Source: an uncultured Bacteroidales bacterium (lineage in GTDB: Bacteria; Bacteroidota; Bacteroidia; Bacteroidales; F082). Taken from it: a stretch of 64,000 nt of DNA. This document shows positions 32,960-41,672 of this stretch, one piece after another (the first letter of the stretch is position 1; each line of letters starts with the position of its first letter). Below the pieces are notes generated by a model. That model had not been told where the DNA came from, did not search any database, and was given only the letters and a program-made list of their open reading frames with translations. Position numbers and translations under genes: made by a program. The stretch covers positions 207,572 through 271,571 of the forward strand of contig CAJOIF010000001.1 in the NCBI GenBank assembly GCA_905234765.1, in the 5' to 3' direction.

Positions 32960-35900
32960 TTATGGTTCTGGTGTAACAGAGGGTTCTGCTTCAATGGTTA
33001 CTGAGGAATTGCCGCTGACCTCACCCTCATTGCCACCACCGTAGACGTTGCCGAGAACGTGGGCGCTACCCTGGAGTTTGACGGTGGTGTTGTGTGTAAC
33101 GGCACTTTGGTCGCCGCCACCATAGACGTTGCCAGTGTTGGCTTCTCCTTCGGTACCAATCACACTGCTGCCTTTGATGGTGAGGGTGACATTGCCACTG
33201 ACTGTGCCGAGGTTTTGAAGTGATATTGTTGTAAAAAAGTAGTTGATTCCATCGCCATTGGGATTGAGAACGGCAGGACTATTAGTGCTGAGCGAAGTGC
33301 CACCAAGAGAGGTCTCGTTAGTCCATGTATAGGTCGTTTTGGTGCCTTCCAACTGTGGCGTAATAATGCCCGTATGGATATCAATGGTGGGAGGGGTTTT
33401 ATCCCTATTGTAAATTGTTACTTGAGGGATGCTGGCAGAGAAACCCGCACCAAAGGCCAAACTATCGACCTCCGTATCAGTCAACTCAGAGATGACATCA
33501 CCATATACACCGCCCAAGTTACCCGCGCCATAAAAGTTCTTCAGCACTTTGCAACCCGTAAGGGTATTCGAGATGGGACCCGTATTGGTGGCCGAGAACT
33601 GCGCGGCATAGAAATAGGTACGGCACACCGCCTCACCACTTTCCGTTCCTGCCGATGTATTGACTATCTCCATGTCATAGTCAGCCATATAATTATTGCC
33701 TCCATTTCGATAAGCACCTGGATTATAGTTGTTTAAATGACCTTGATTATTTCCAGTTCCATTCCAATTATAAGTGCCAGTACTAACACCATAATCACCT
33801 GTTACATCGGTTTTATCATACTGCACATAGCTCGTGCCACCGTTGCCTCCTCCATAATAGTAAGTGAAGGTAGTGCCTGTGGCACGGGTGGTGATGGTCT
33901 TGCTATTCGCGGGGTTGGCCTCGTCATAAACCATGTCACCAAACTTGGGTCCGCCGCAGTATTTCACCACAATGCTGCTGTCTATGGTGACATCAATGTT
34001 GCCTTTCACTGTCTTAAAGTTATCGCCACTGCTTTGGTCCATCGTACTACCGCCGTAGAACTCCCATATTTTAGAATGGTTGATTTTGAAATAGACATCG
34101 CCATTAATGCCTTCCTTGCCGGCAGCGGCCACATGTTTTATTCTACAGCCGTCAATATAGCAGTGGGGGTTATCTGTGTTAGGCGTGACATTATCGTTGT
34201 AGTTGCCTGTGAGATATAGATTATCAATGCTGCCACCGATGACATTGACCGCGCAATGACGAGTGGGTTTATTGGCATTAGCATTGACGTGAGCCCCCGG
34301 TGTGAATGACGGCATTCTTACATTGCCGCCAATGATGATATAGTTAATCTTATCATTAGCATTGCCCATAGCATTACCATTGGTACCTTTGGTATATTGA
34401 TCAAAAATGCCACCATTCAAAATGAGCGGAGCGTAAAGAGAGCGGTCTTTATTACTAAACTCGAACTGGCCGAAGTGTATAAGCGAAGTCTCTGTCACCT
34501 CAAAGTGGCCGAGGGGACGATAGCAGCCGAGAGAGTAGTATTGGGTGGAGCCATCCTCTTTCATGGCCAAGCCAATTTCCACAACGGGCAGGAAGTCGAA
34601 GCGGATGGGGCAGAAACTCTGTCTGTCATATTTTTTACCCAACTGCCAAATCAGGCAGTGGTCAGGCTCCTCGTCAAAGTCGAAGTCGGCACTAATAACG
34701 GTAAATCCTTTCGTAGAAGAAGTTTCTCCGATATTTTCGCTAGTGTTTCCTTCATGGTGACGATATTGGTGATTGCCCACAAGCACCACAGCATATTCGT
34801 AAATATTATCTCCTATATAATCATCAGTTTTTGCTAAATCTCTAAGATTAGCAGTACTGACCGTCTTCCCGTTGCCAAGCGTTTCAGGTCGGGTACCAGC
34901 TGGGGCGAAATGGGTACCAGGTTTGGAGCCTGACATATTAACTCGGTCATAGCTATGGTCGGTATTGTCAAAATAAACGGCTTGAGCCCACTGGGCGGTA
35001 ATGGTGATATTGTTCACCCCATTGGGCACATAATAGTAGCCACCTTGGGCAAACACGCGGTTGGCATCCTTGGCTGTGCAGTTACGGTCTGCGAAGTTGT
35101 AACCGGTCTGCCAGTTTTCGGTCAATGTACCCACAGTGCCTTCTGATGTGCTGACTTTCCAGCCTATCACCACATAGTCGCCGTAGTTGCCGCCATACTT
35201 TGCTGCCCATGTGTCACCGTCGGGATTGCCGAAAACGGTATTGTAATAAGGCAATTGTATCTTGCGGTAACAATAGTCGCCATGAATGGTGTCCATGTCG
35301 GTGATGACAAATGCAGGGTGATTATTTGTGCCATCATAAACAATACTACTTATTCCATTGGGAGCTTGGTTTCCCGGATTGACAGTGACATTTAAAGTTC
35401 CCAGTTTTTTGCCTTCCCACTTGTTAGCAGTTTCGCGCCACGAGGCATCGGCATCGATGTTGACAGGCGAGGAATACTTGCCGAAGGGTTTCAAAATGGG
35501 ATAAGGGGCTATACTTGGGTCGAGCACCCACTTGGCCATGAGCGAGGCATCCTTTGGCACAGCCTGAACTGCTGTAGTTGCCATAGTGGAAGGGGCAGAA
35601 GGGGCACCCACCCACCAGCCGCACAATTCACGGTTGCTGTTGAGCAGGTTGCGGTGGAACTCGTAACGGGTGAGGTATTCTAACTGGGCAGGCCATGAAC
35701 AATTGTAACCCGTCAAAGCCGGGGAGAACGTACAACCTACGCTGTAGAAATTGTAGTTGTTAATGGCATTGGCTCCCTTATTGCTAATCTTCTGCCCTCC
35801 ATAAACGGGATAGATGGTCGAAGCGGAAATGTTACCGTAGAATATACAGTTGACTACCATGGTGCGGAGATGGGTGTATTTATTTGTACCTGAAACATCC

Positions 35901-38287
35901 TCAACCTCGGCAGTGCTGGCAAAGGTGTTGTTGCCCACAATGCCCGCTGCAGTGGTTACGGCACTGACATCGGCATAGCTGAAGCAGTTGACCACACGCG
36001 AGTCGTCTTCCAGACCACCCACGATACCACCAGCACAGTTGCCCGTCGTGGTAACGTAGGGATGAGTACCTGCTGGGAAATTTGCGCTATTGGGCAAGAT
36101 GCCACAATTATAGATGCGGCTATAGCCCTTGGCGGTGCCAGCAATAGCACCCACAGCATCAGCAGAACTGCTTATTTCAACGCCATTTAGCATCACGTTC
36201 TTCACCGTGCCATCGTTAACTGTGTTGAAGAGAGGGTTGGAGAGACCTGTAATAGTGTGATAATTACCGTCGAAGATGCCCGTAAACGGCTCGGTGATTT
36301 CCGCAACTGCGGTTACGTCGGCCTCGAGAATATAATGATAGGAAGCTCCGTCTGTGTCATTGGCCATATCCACAAATACCTCAAAGTCGGTTTGATTAGT
36401 AATGTGACGTTTTCCTTCTCCATCAGGTTCAAGTTCGTCATAGATGGTTTTTGTGGCCACATCAGAAGTTTCATACCCAGAGGCCGTGGCAATAGCTTTG
36501 ATGACATCACCTAAGCTAACTTGTATAGGAATCGAGTATACATCACTGGAAGTTGTGGGATCTCCTCCGTTTATTGTATAATAGATAGTGACTCCACTTA
36601 CTGGGAAAGCACAGCTGATAGTAGCATTGTCTCCGTTTTTAGAAATAATGGGCTTTGCGCACTTCAGGGTTACCGAGCCTGAACCGACAGTAGAATTAAT
36701 CAAGCCCTCTTTAACGGCAATGGCCTTAATGGTGACACCAGACACATTCTCTGTCAAAGGGACAGTGTAAAGTGTTGAAGCTGTGGTAGGTGTGGTACCA
36801 TCTGTAGTGTAGTAAATGGTTGCACCTTCAGTAGTACTGGTTATGGAGATGGCGTTCGAGCCATTGTTTTGGATGGTCGGTGTGGCCACTTGATTGAAAG
36901 ACACTGTCTCCACCGGTGAATCGTCATAACCTGTTTTGGTGGCAATGGCCTTGATGGTAACGGTAGATGATACATCAAACGGACCTTCATAGAGTGTTCC
37001 TACAGTGGAGGAAGGCACGGTCACACCATCTGTTGTATAGTGGATATCGGCATCAGCTGGCGTAGCTGTGATGGTGATTTTCCCCGTTGAGCTAGAGTAA
37101 GTGATGCTGTTAATGGCACATGACATGGGATAAACCGTGATCGCAAAAGTCCAGTGAGCGTAATTATCATTCTCATTAATAGAAACTCTACCTTTTATTA
37201 TTCCCAAATTGGCTCCATCGGATACAGTTTTTATGCCTAAACTATTGCTATCCCAAAGATTTCCAATGAGTAATTTGGGAACAATCATGTAACACTCAAC
37301 AGAATTATTATTTACAACTCGTGCAGCTCGAACAACGAAGAACTGATAGCGGTCTTCATTTTCACTTGACTTTACCTTAACTTCAACAGCATTAGTCTGG
37401 TCACCGGTGCTAACGGTACCTCTAAAATACATATATTGGTCTTCAGCCGCAGGATTGATGATATAATAGTATTTTAGTTTCATGGGATTTAATACAGCAT
37501 CATCCTCATACGGTGCTTCTTTAAAATACCATGCCATGTCGTTACTTTCAGTAGTTGCATTGGTTACATACTTTGGAGTGCCGGAACCCGTAGAAACATA
37601 ATATGAATTATTCCTTATATTACGTATCCTGTAGTAAGTCTTAGATTCGCCTGGCGAAAGGGTAAATGGAGGATTCGGCCAACTGAAATTATTATCAAAA
37701 GCAATGAAATCCCATTTTGAGTTTGCATCATTGATATAATGATTGTTATCATCATTAGTCAATCTAATTGGATACTGTGAACTTATACTGCCACTTCGTT
37801 TATTCAAGCCAATCCACTCCGATCCATTTGGTTTGATACAGATATTATAAAATCCCGTTGTTCCGTTCGTGGTATTCTCAACAAGCTTAAACTTGAACTT
37901 ATCAGTTGAACTTGGATCAAAATTTGCAATTTGAATGGTTCGACCTGGTGTGGAATAGTCGGTATTACAAATATACTTTCCCGTACTGTTGTTGACAATG
38001 TAGTAGTATTGTGTGCCATTATCATTCTCCGCTTCCAAAAAATACCACAGCATACTAACGTGAGGAAGATTCGCGGTACTGACATTATTATTCTGAGGTA
38101 CCATGTAGAAACTCTCGACCTGTTTTGTCCGTATCAAATAGAGATGCTTATCATTGAGGTCGGTTGTAGGGATAATCTGTCCCCATCCCACCAAAGGCAT
38201 AAGGAAGAAGAGGGCGAGAATGAGGCGGCTTGGGAGCCTTTTATTTTGTTGGCCTTGGAGGGCCGATGTGTTGTTCAATTGTGGCAT
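32960..38287 (-). CDS. Secreted multidomain surface protein: chitobiase-C-like repeats, GLUG region, terminal GGGN repeats
   Basis: First gene of the giant operon, 1775 aa. The signal peptide ends near residue 37 (LILALFFLMPLVGWGQ). Residues about 40-390 contain two aromatic-rich segments (KHLYLIRTKQVESFYMVP; KTYYRIRNIRNNSYYVSTG) that resemble beta-trefoil/ricin-type folds, as a guess. Three chitobiase/hexosaminidase C-terminal-like repeats follow at about 400-600 (IHYTTDGVTVP, IYYTTDGTTPT, IYYTINGGDPT). A GLUG-like region lies at about 660-830 (FTGIFDGNYHTITGLSNPLF; AGGIVGGLEDDSRVVNC). A long beta-rich stretch follows, with a few GGGN-type cores (EFYGGSTMDQ, NVYGGGDQSAV, NVYGGGNEGEV) at the end, which is TPEP. 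A promoter match lies 60 bp upstream. Such modules are known in Bacteroidota adhesins and glycan-binding surface proteins; the actual ligand is unknown. Confidence 0.85.
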   Translation of the reverse strand: MPQLNNTSALQGQQNKRLPSRLILALFFLMPLVGWGQIIPTTDLNDKHLYLIRTKQVESFYMVPQNNNVSTANLPHVSMLWYFLEAENDNGTQYYYIVNNSTGKYICNTDYSTPGRTIQIANFDPSSTDKFKFKLVENTTNGTTGFYNICIKPNGSEWIGLNKRSGSISSQYPIRLTNDDNNHYINDANSKWDFIAFDNNFSWPNPPFTLSPGESKTYYRIRNIRNNSYYVSTGSGTPKYVTNATTESNDMAWYFKEAPYEDDAVLNPMKLKYYYIINPAAEDQYMYFRGTVSTGDQTNAVEVKVKSSENEDRYQFFVVRAARVVNNNSVECYMIVPKLLIGNLWDSNSLGIKTVSDGANLGIIKGRVSINENDNYAHWTFAITVYPMSCAINSITYSSSTGKITITATPADADIHYTTDGVTVPSSTVGTLYEGPFDVSSTVTIKAIATKTGYDDSPVETVSFNQVATPTIQNNGSNAISITSTTEGATIYYTTDGTTPTTASTLYTVPLTENVSGVTIKAIAVKEGLINSTVGSGSVTLKCAKPIISKNGDNATISCAFPVSGVTIYYTINGGDPTTSSDVYSIPIQVSLGDVIKAIATASGYETSDVATKTIYDELEPDGEGKRHITNQTDFEVFVDMANDTDGASYHYILEADVTAVAEITEPFTGIFDGNYHTITGLSNPLFNTVNDGTVKNVMLNGVEISSSADAVGAIAGTAKGYSRIYNCGILPNSANFPAGTHPYVTTTGNCAGGIVGGLEDDSRVVNCFSYADVSAVTTAAGIVGNNTFASTAEVEDVSGTNKYTHLRTMVVNCIFYGNISASTIYPVYGGQKISNKGANAINNYNFYSVGCTFSPALTGYNCSWPAQLEYLTRYEFHRNLLNSNRELCGWWVGAPSAPSTMATTAVQAVPKDASLMAKWVLDPSIAPYPILKPFGKYSSPVNIDADASWRETANKWEGKKLGTLNVTVNPGNQAPNGISSIVYDGTNNHPAFVITDMDTIHGDYCYRKIQLPYYNTVFGNPDGDTWAAKYGGNYGDYVVIGWKVSTSEGTVGTLTENWQTGYNFADRNCTAKDANRVFAQGGYYYVPNGVNNITITAQWAQAVYFDNTDHSYDRVNMSGSKPGTHFAPAGTRPETLGNGKTVSTANLRDLAKTDDYIGDNIYEYAVVLVGNHQYRHHEGNTSENIGETSSTKGFTVISADFDFDEEPDHCLIWQLGKKYDRQSFCPIRFDFLPVVEIGLAMKEDGSTQYYSLGCYRPLGHFEVTETSLIHFGQFEFSNKDRSLYAPLILNGGIFDQYTKGTNGNAMGNANDKINYIIIGGNVRMPSFTPGAHVNANANKPTRHCAVNVIGGSIDNLYLTGNYNDNVTPNTDNPHCYIDGCRIKHVAAAGKEGINGDVYFKINHSKIWEFYGGSTMDQSSGDNFKTVKGNIDVTIDSSIVVKYCGGPKFGDMVYDEANPANSKTITTRATGTTFTYYYGGGNGGTSYVQYDKTDVTGDYGVSTGTYNWNGTGNNQGHLNNYNPGAYRNGGNNYMADYDMEIVNTSAGTESGEAVCRTYFYAAQFSATNTGPISNTLTGCKVLKNFYGAGNLGGVYGDVISELTDTEVDSLAFGAGFSASIPQVTIYNRDKTPPTIDIHTGIITPQLEGTKTTYTWTNETSLGGTSLSTNSPAVLNPNGDGINYFFTTISLQNLGTVSGNVTLTIKGSSVIGTEGEANTGNVYGGGDQSAVTHNTTVKLQGSAHVLGNVYGGGNEGEVSGNSSVTIEAEPSVTPEP

Positions 38288-38320
38288 TTGGTTCTTATTA
38301 TTATATATATTTATTTATAA

Positions 38321-38340
38321 TTTACGCGGGAGCGCGTAAA
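38321..38340 (-). promoter_or_regulatory. Perfect hairpin at predicted 5' end of giant operon mRNA
   Basis: Eight-base inverted repeat TTTACGCG / CGCGTAAA around a GGAG loop. Measured from the promoter just upstream, transcription should start at about 38340, so this hairpin would be the first thing in the message. It could stabilise a very long mRNA; that role is inference. Confidence 0.55.
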
Positions 38341-38346
38341 AGCCTG

Positions 38347-38376
38347 CAAAAGTAGGCATTTTTACCCACATGGCAA
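38347..38376 (-). promoter_or_regulatory. Promoter of the giant surface-protein operon
   Basis: On the minus strand, TTG (38376-38374), exactly 19 bases, then TACTTTTG (38354-38347). This fits the established Bacteroidota consensus TTG-N19-TAnnTTTG. It gives a leader of about 50 nt before the first ATG at 38287. It lies in the 326-bp gap between the divergent operon and the YfcC-type gene, the only geneless stretch over 300 bp in the window. Confidence 0.7.
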
Positions 38377-38410
38377 GGCCTTTCCCCAGCATATTTTGAC
38401 TAAAAAATAT

Positions 38411-38419
38411 GGGGGGGGG
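38411..38419. repeat. Homopolymeric G9 tract between divergent genes
   Basis: Nine consecutive G on the plus strand, about 35 bp upstream of the -33 element of the giant operon. Tracts of this kind can change length by slippage. Its position is suitable for altering promoter activity, but no variation can be seen in a single sequence. Confidence 0.6.
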
Positions 38420-38496
38420 TAAAATAATGACAATCAACTTGTTACAAAAACGAAAAATTTACGGAAATGCAAGGCATCAAAAGCCCCTCGGACCAT

Positions 38497-38542
38497 TGCA
38501 TTATTTCGTATAAATTCAATTTCTATACTGCATTATTTCGTA
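38497..38542. repeat. Two direct copies of TGCATTATTTCGTA upstream of the transporter
   Basis: Copies at 38497-38510 and 38529-38542, spaced 32 bp (about three helical turns) apart, 72 bp before the transporter start. Possible paired binding site for a regulator. Confidence 0.5.
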
Positions 38543-38600
38543 CAAAATAGCCTTCTGAACTGCACTAAAACTTGGTGGAAAACTTTTTTGAAATTTTTCC

Positions 38601-38608
38601 TATTTTTG
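38601..38608 (+). promoter_or_regulatory. Possible -7 element of the transporter gene
   Basis: TATTTTTG matches TAnnTTTG and lies 6 bp before the ATG at 38614. The nearest usable TTG gives a 26-base spacer, longer than the usual 19-22, so the match is partial. If used, the message would be nearly leaderless. Confidence 0.35.
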
Positions 38609-38613
38609 CAGGC

Positions 38614-40227
38614 ATGAAAAAGCGCAAGGTACCACATACTTTCGTCATCGTTTTCTTTATCATCGTCGTCGCAGCGATACTCACTTGGATCATCCCTCCG
38701 GGGAAGTATGTTTCTGAACAAGTTGGTGACGAAACCGTAATGACTTTTTATTATGCTGACCAACTGCCAGAGTCAGTTGGCGACATTGAATTCCACGCCG
38801 AGCCACAGACCTGGCAGGTGTTTTCGGCCTTCTACAAGGGCTTCGTCAAGCAGAGCAACATCATCGTGTTCATCCTCATCATCGGCGGCGCCTTCTGGAT
38901 CATGAACAAAAGCCGCGCCATCGACATGGGCATCCTGTCGTTCCTCAAGTTCACCAAACGCCTCGAACGCAGCCCATTGATGCGAAAAATCGGGGTGAAC
39001 AATATCGTCATCATCCTCATCATGCTGCTGTTCAGCCTCTTCGGGAGCGTGTTCGGCATGAGCGAGGAGACCATCGCTTTCACGCTGATTATCATACCCT
39101 TGGCCATCTCGATGGGCTACGACAGCATCGTAGGTTTGTGCATGGTGTATGTGGCGGCGCACATCGGTTTTTCGGGGGCCATGCTCAACCCCTTCACCAT
39201 CGGTATCGCACAAGGCATTGCCGACATCCCGCTCTTCACGGGCATCGGCTATCGCGCCGTCTGCTGGGCCATCCTGACCGTGGCGGGCATCGTGTTTGTG
39301 TTGCTTTATGCCCACAAGGTGAAGAAGCACCCGCAGTCGTCCATCATGTACGAAGACGACGCCTATTGGCGCAAGATGGCCGAAGTGCCCGAGGAGGCAC
39401 TGGAACGCCACACACCACGCATGGCTTGGTGGGTCTTCGCCTTCCTGACAGCGGTACTCATCACATTCTCAATACTTTACCCACAGACCACCCTGAAAAT
39501 CGGCAATAACGAGACCACCCTGCCTCTGCTGCCCATCGGGACAGCGGTGTTTGTCCTGCTGAGCATCGTCACCTTGCGCAAGACGGTGCATTATTTCGTA
39601 CTCACGCTACTCTTCGCCACGGTGTATTTCCTCGTGGTGGGCGTACTGGGCTATGAGTGGTACATCATGGAGATCGCCTCACTGTTCCTGGTGTTGGGCA
39701 TTGCCAGCGGATTGGCGGTGGGCAACACGGCCAGCGACATCGCCAAGCTGTTCCTTGAGGGCATGGGCGACATCCTCTCGGCGGCGGTCATCGTGGGCTT
39801 GGCGGGCGGCATCGTCATCATCCTGCAGGATGGCGGCATCATCGACACCATCCTCTACGGCCTGTCCAAGTCTATGAGCGACATGGGCAAGATCGCTTCT
39901 GCGGAAATCATGTACGGCATCCAGACGCTCATCAACATCGTGATTCCCAGCGGTTCCGCCAAGGCCGCCATCACCATGCCCATCATGGCGCCTTTCAGCG
40001 ACCTCATCGGCATCTCGCGTCAGGCCACGGTGGTGGCCTTCCAGTTCGGTGACGGCTTCACCAACATGATCACCCCCACCAGCGGCGTACTGATGGCCGC
40101 CCTCGGCGTAGCCCGCATCCCGTGGGACAAATGGGTACGCTTCATCTGGAAGTTCATCCTCGTGCTGGTCGTCATCGGCGCCTTGCTGCTGATTCCTACT
40201 GTGACGATGGAGTTGGCGGGGTTTTGA
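38614..40227 (+). CDS. YfcC family (DcuC-superfamily) inner-membrane transporter
   Basis: A 537-aa polytopic membrane protein. It begins MKKRKVPHTFVIVFFIIVVA, the usual N-terminus of this family, with the first membrane helix at about residues 8-26 followed by WIIPPGKY. About 12 hydrophobic segments follow; conserved-looking loops include AHIGFSGAMLNPFTIGIAQG and PSGSAKAAITMPIM, which resemble the re-entrant substrate regions of the DcuC/ion-transporter superfamily. I chose ATG 38614 rather than the TTG at 38572, because the extra 14 residues do not fit the family. Related proteins are annotated as putative amino-acid/peptide or dicarboxylate carriers; the substrate cannot be told from sequence. 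Transcribed divergently from the giant operon and alone on its strand until the ATPase gene 160 bp downstream. Confidence 0.88.
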   Translation: MKKRKVPHTFVIVFFIIVVAAILTWIIPPGKYVSEQVGDETVMTFYYADQLPESVGDIEFHAEPQTWQVFSAFYKGFVKQSNIIVFILIIGGAFWIMNKSRAIDMGILSFLKFTKRLERSPLMRKIGVNNIVIILIMLLFSLFGSVFGMSEETIAFTLIIIPLAISMGYDSIVGLCMVYVAAHIGFSGAMLNPFTIGIAQGIADIPLFTGIGYRAVCWAILTVAGIVFVLLYAHKVKKHPQSSIMYEDDAYWRKMAEVPEEALERHTPRMAWWVFAFLTAVLITFSILYPQTTLKIGNNETTLPLLPIGTAVFVLLSIVTLRKTVHYFVLTLLFATVYFLVVGVLGYEWYIMEIASLFLVLGIASGLAVGNTASDIAKLFLEGMGDILSAAVIVGLAGGIVIILQDGGIIDTILYGLSKSMSDMGKIASAEIMYGIQTLINIVIPSGSAKAAITMPIMAPFSDLIGISRQATVVAFQFGDGFTNMITPTSGVLMAALGVARIPWDKWVRFIWKFILVLVVIGALLLIPTVTMELAGF

Positions 40228-40299
40228 GGAAATTGCCTGCCTGCCGCTTGATTTCGTAGAATACCATATTAAACATTGAAATATAAAAATATCCAAATT

Positions 40300-40352
40300 T
40301 TTATAGTTTCAAATATAAAAATCATTGATTTCTTTATAGTTTCAAATATAAA
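40300..40352 (+). repeat. Direct repeats in the ATPase promoter
   Basis: TTTATAGTTTCAAATATAAA occurs twice, identically, at 40300-40319 and 40333-40352 (33-bp period). A weaker third copy (ATTGAAATATAAAA) lies near 40275. The second copy ends 3 bp before the -7 box, so a protein bound there should affect transcription. Confidence 0.6.
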
Positions 40353-40355
40353 TCG

Positions 40356-40363
40356 TATCTTTG
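40356..40363 (+). promoter_or_regulatory. -7 promoter element of the ATPase gene
   Basis: TATCTTTG fits TAnnTTTG and is followed by GCAG, 24 bp before the ATG. No TTG lies at the ideal spacing; the upstream direct repeats may compensate through an activator. Confidence 0.5.
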
Positions 40364-40387
40364 CAGCGTCATTAATTGCACGTCCTT

Positions 40388-41593
40388 ATGGATACCTCTG
40401 AATTACAGCCTCTTTTCGACAAATATCACCGCAAGTTGGCCAAAATCGACCTGCGCTTCAAACGCTACCTTTACCCCAAAATCAACTGGAATGCCCGCTT
40501 CATCGGCATCAAAGGACCCCGTGGCGTAGGCAAGACCACCATGCTGCTGCAAAACATCCTGGAACGCTATCCCGACATCGACCAAACGCTCTATGCCTCG
40601 CTCGACGACCTGTGGTTCGCCTCGCATTCACTGATAGACCTTGTTGACTGGGCATGGCAGCACGGCATCATGCGTCTTTACCTCGACGAAGTGCACCGCT
40701 ACGACCAATGGTCGGTCACCCTGAAAAACATCTACGACGACTACCCCGACATGAGTATCGTCTATACCAGCAGCTCGCTCCTCATCATGGACAATGCCAA
40801 GGTTGACCTCTCACGCCGTCAGACCGTTTACACGCTTTATGGTATGTCGTTTCGCGAATATCTCGAACTTGAAGGTATTGTCAACCTCGATGCCATTCCG
40901 CTCGAAGAGCTGCTGCAAAACCACGTCAGCCACGCCATGCGCATTACCAGCTCCATCAAGGTGGCCCCGCTGTTCGAGACCTACTTGCGCAGCGGCTACT
41001 ATCCCTTCTATCGCGAGTCGATAGAGGATTTCCCCATCCGCCTTCGCGAGACGGTGGCAGTGGTGATCGACAACGACCTGCCTGCCGTCGAGAAAGTGAT
41101 GTTCGAGACGCTCCAGAAGGTGAAACGCCTGCTGATGATCATCAGCGAGCAGGTTCCGTTCGAACCAAACATGTCGGAACTCTGGAAACAGCTCGACACC
41201 AACAACGAACTGGGACTGCGCATGCTCTACGCCCTCGACAAGGCCCAGATTCTAGGGCTGCTCACCGCCAAGGCCAAAAACTACAAACAACTCTTGAAGC
41301 CCGACAAGATTTTCTTGGGCAACACCAACCTGATGCACGTGCTTTGTTCGCATGTCGATAAAGGCAACGAGCGCGAGACGTTTTTCTACAGCCAGCTCAT
41401 CGTGAAAAACCAAGCAAGATATCCCAAAAAAGGCGACTTTCTCATTGACGACAAATACCTCTTCGAGGTGGGTGGCAAAGGCAAGACATTCGAGCAGATA
41501 GCCGATGTACCCAACAGCTTTCTTGCTGTCGACGATACCGAAGTGGGCCACGGCAACCGCATCCCTCTCTGGATGTTCGGACTACTGTATTAG
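40388..41593 (+). CDS. AAA ATPase with DUF4143-type C-terminal region
   Basis: 401 aa from ATG 40388 (a TTG 12 bp upstream is less likely). Walker A GPRGVGKTT at residues 43-51 and Walker B LYLDEVHRY at about 97-105 place it in the AAA_14 family. The C-terminal part (KIFLGNTNLMHVL, then RETFFYSQL, and a final EVGGKGK stretch) matches the DUF4143 half that usually follows. These proteins are abundant and multicopy in Bacteroidota; their cellular role is not established, although a toxin/defence-like or DNA-associated role has been suggested. Here it stands alone with repeats in its promoter and a strong terminator after it. Confidence 0.85.
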   Translation: MDTSELQPLFDKYHRKLAKIDLRFKRYLYPKINWNARFIGIKGPRGVGKTTMLLQNILERYPDIDQTLYASLDDLWFASHSLIDLVDWAWQHGIMRLYLDEVHRYDQWSVTLKNIYDDYPDMSIVYTSSSLLIMDNAKVDLSRRQTVYTLYGMSFREYLELEGIVNLDAIPLEELLQNHVSHAMRITSSIKVAPLFETYLRSGYYPFYRESIEDFPIRLRETVAVVIDNDLPAVEKVMFETLQKVKRLLMIISEQVPFEPNMSELWKQLDTNNELGLRMLYALDKAQILGLLTAKAKNYKQLLKPDKIFLGNTNLMHVLCSHVDKGNERETFFYSQLIVKNQARYPKKGDFLIDDKYLFEVGGKGKTFEQIADVPNSFLAVDDTEVGHGNRIPLWMFGLLY

Positions 41594-41603
41594 GGTGACA
41601 AAA

Positions 41604-41635
41604 AAAGGCCAGTGCGCAAGCACTAGCCTTTTATT
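41604..41635. terminator. Bidirectional terminator between convergent genes
   Basis: Stem AAAGGC + AGTGC paired with GCACT + GCCTTT around a GCAA tetraloop, with A-rich sequence before and T-rich sequence after. It serves the ATPase gene on the plus strand and plausibly the aminotransferase on the minus strand. Confidence 0.75.
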
Positions 41636-41672
41636 AGTTGAGGGTTGATAGTCGGTTGAGAGTTGATAGATT

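Noticed and set aside
38572..38613. Transporter start at the upstream TTG
   Set aside because: The extra residues (VENFFEIFPIFAG) do not match the family, and the region contains the likely promoter element.
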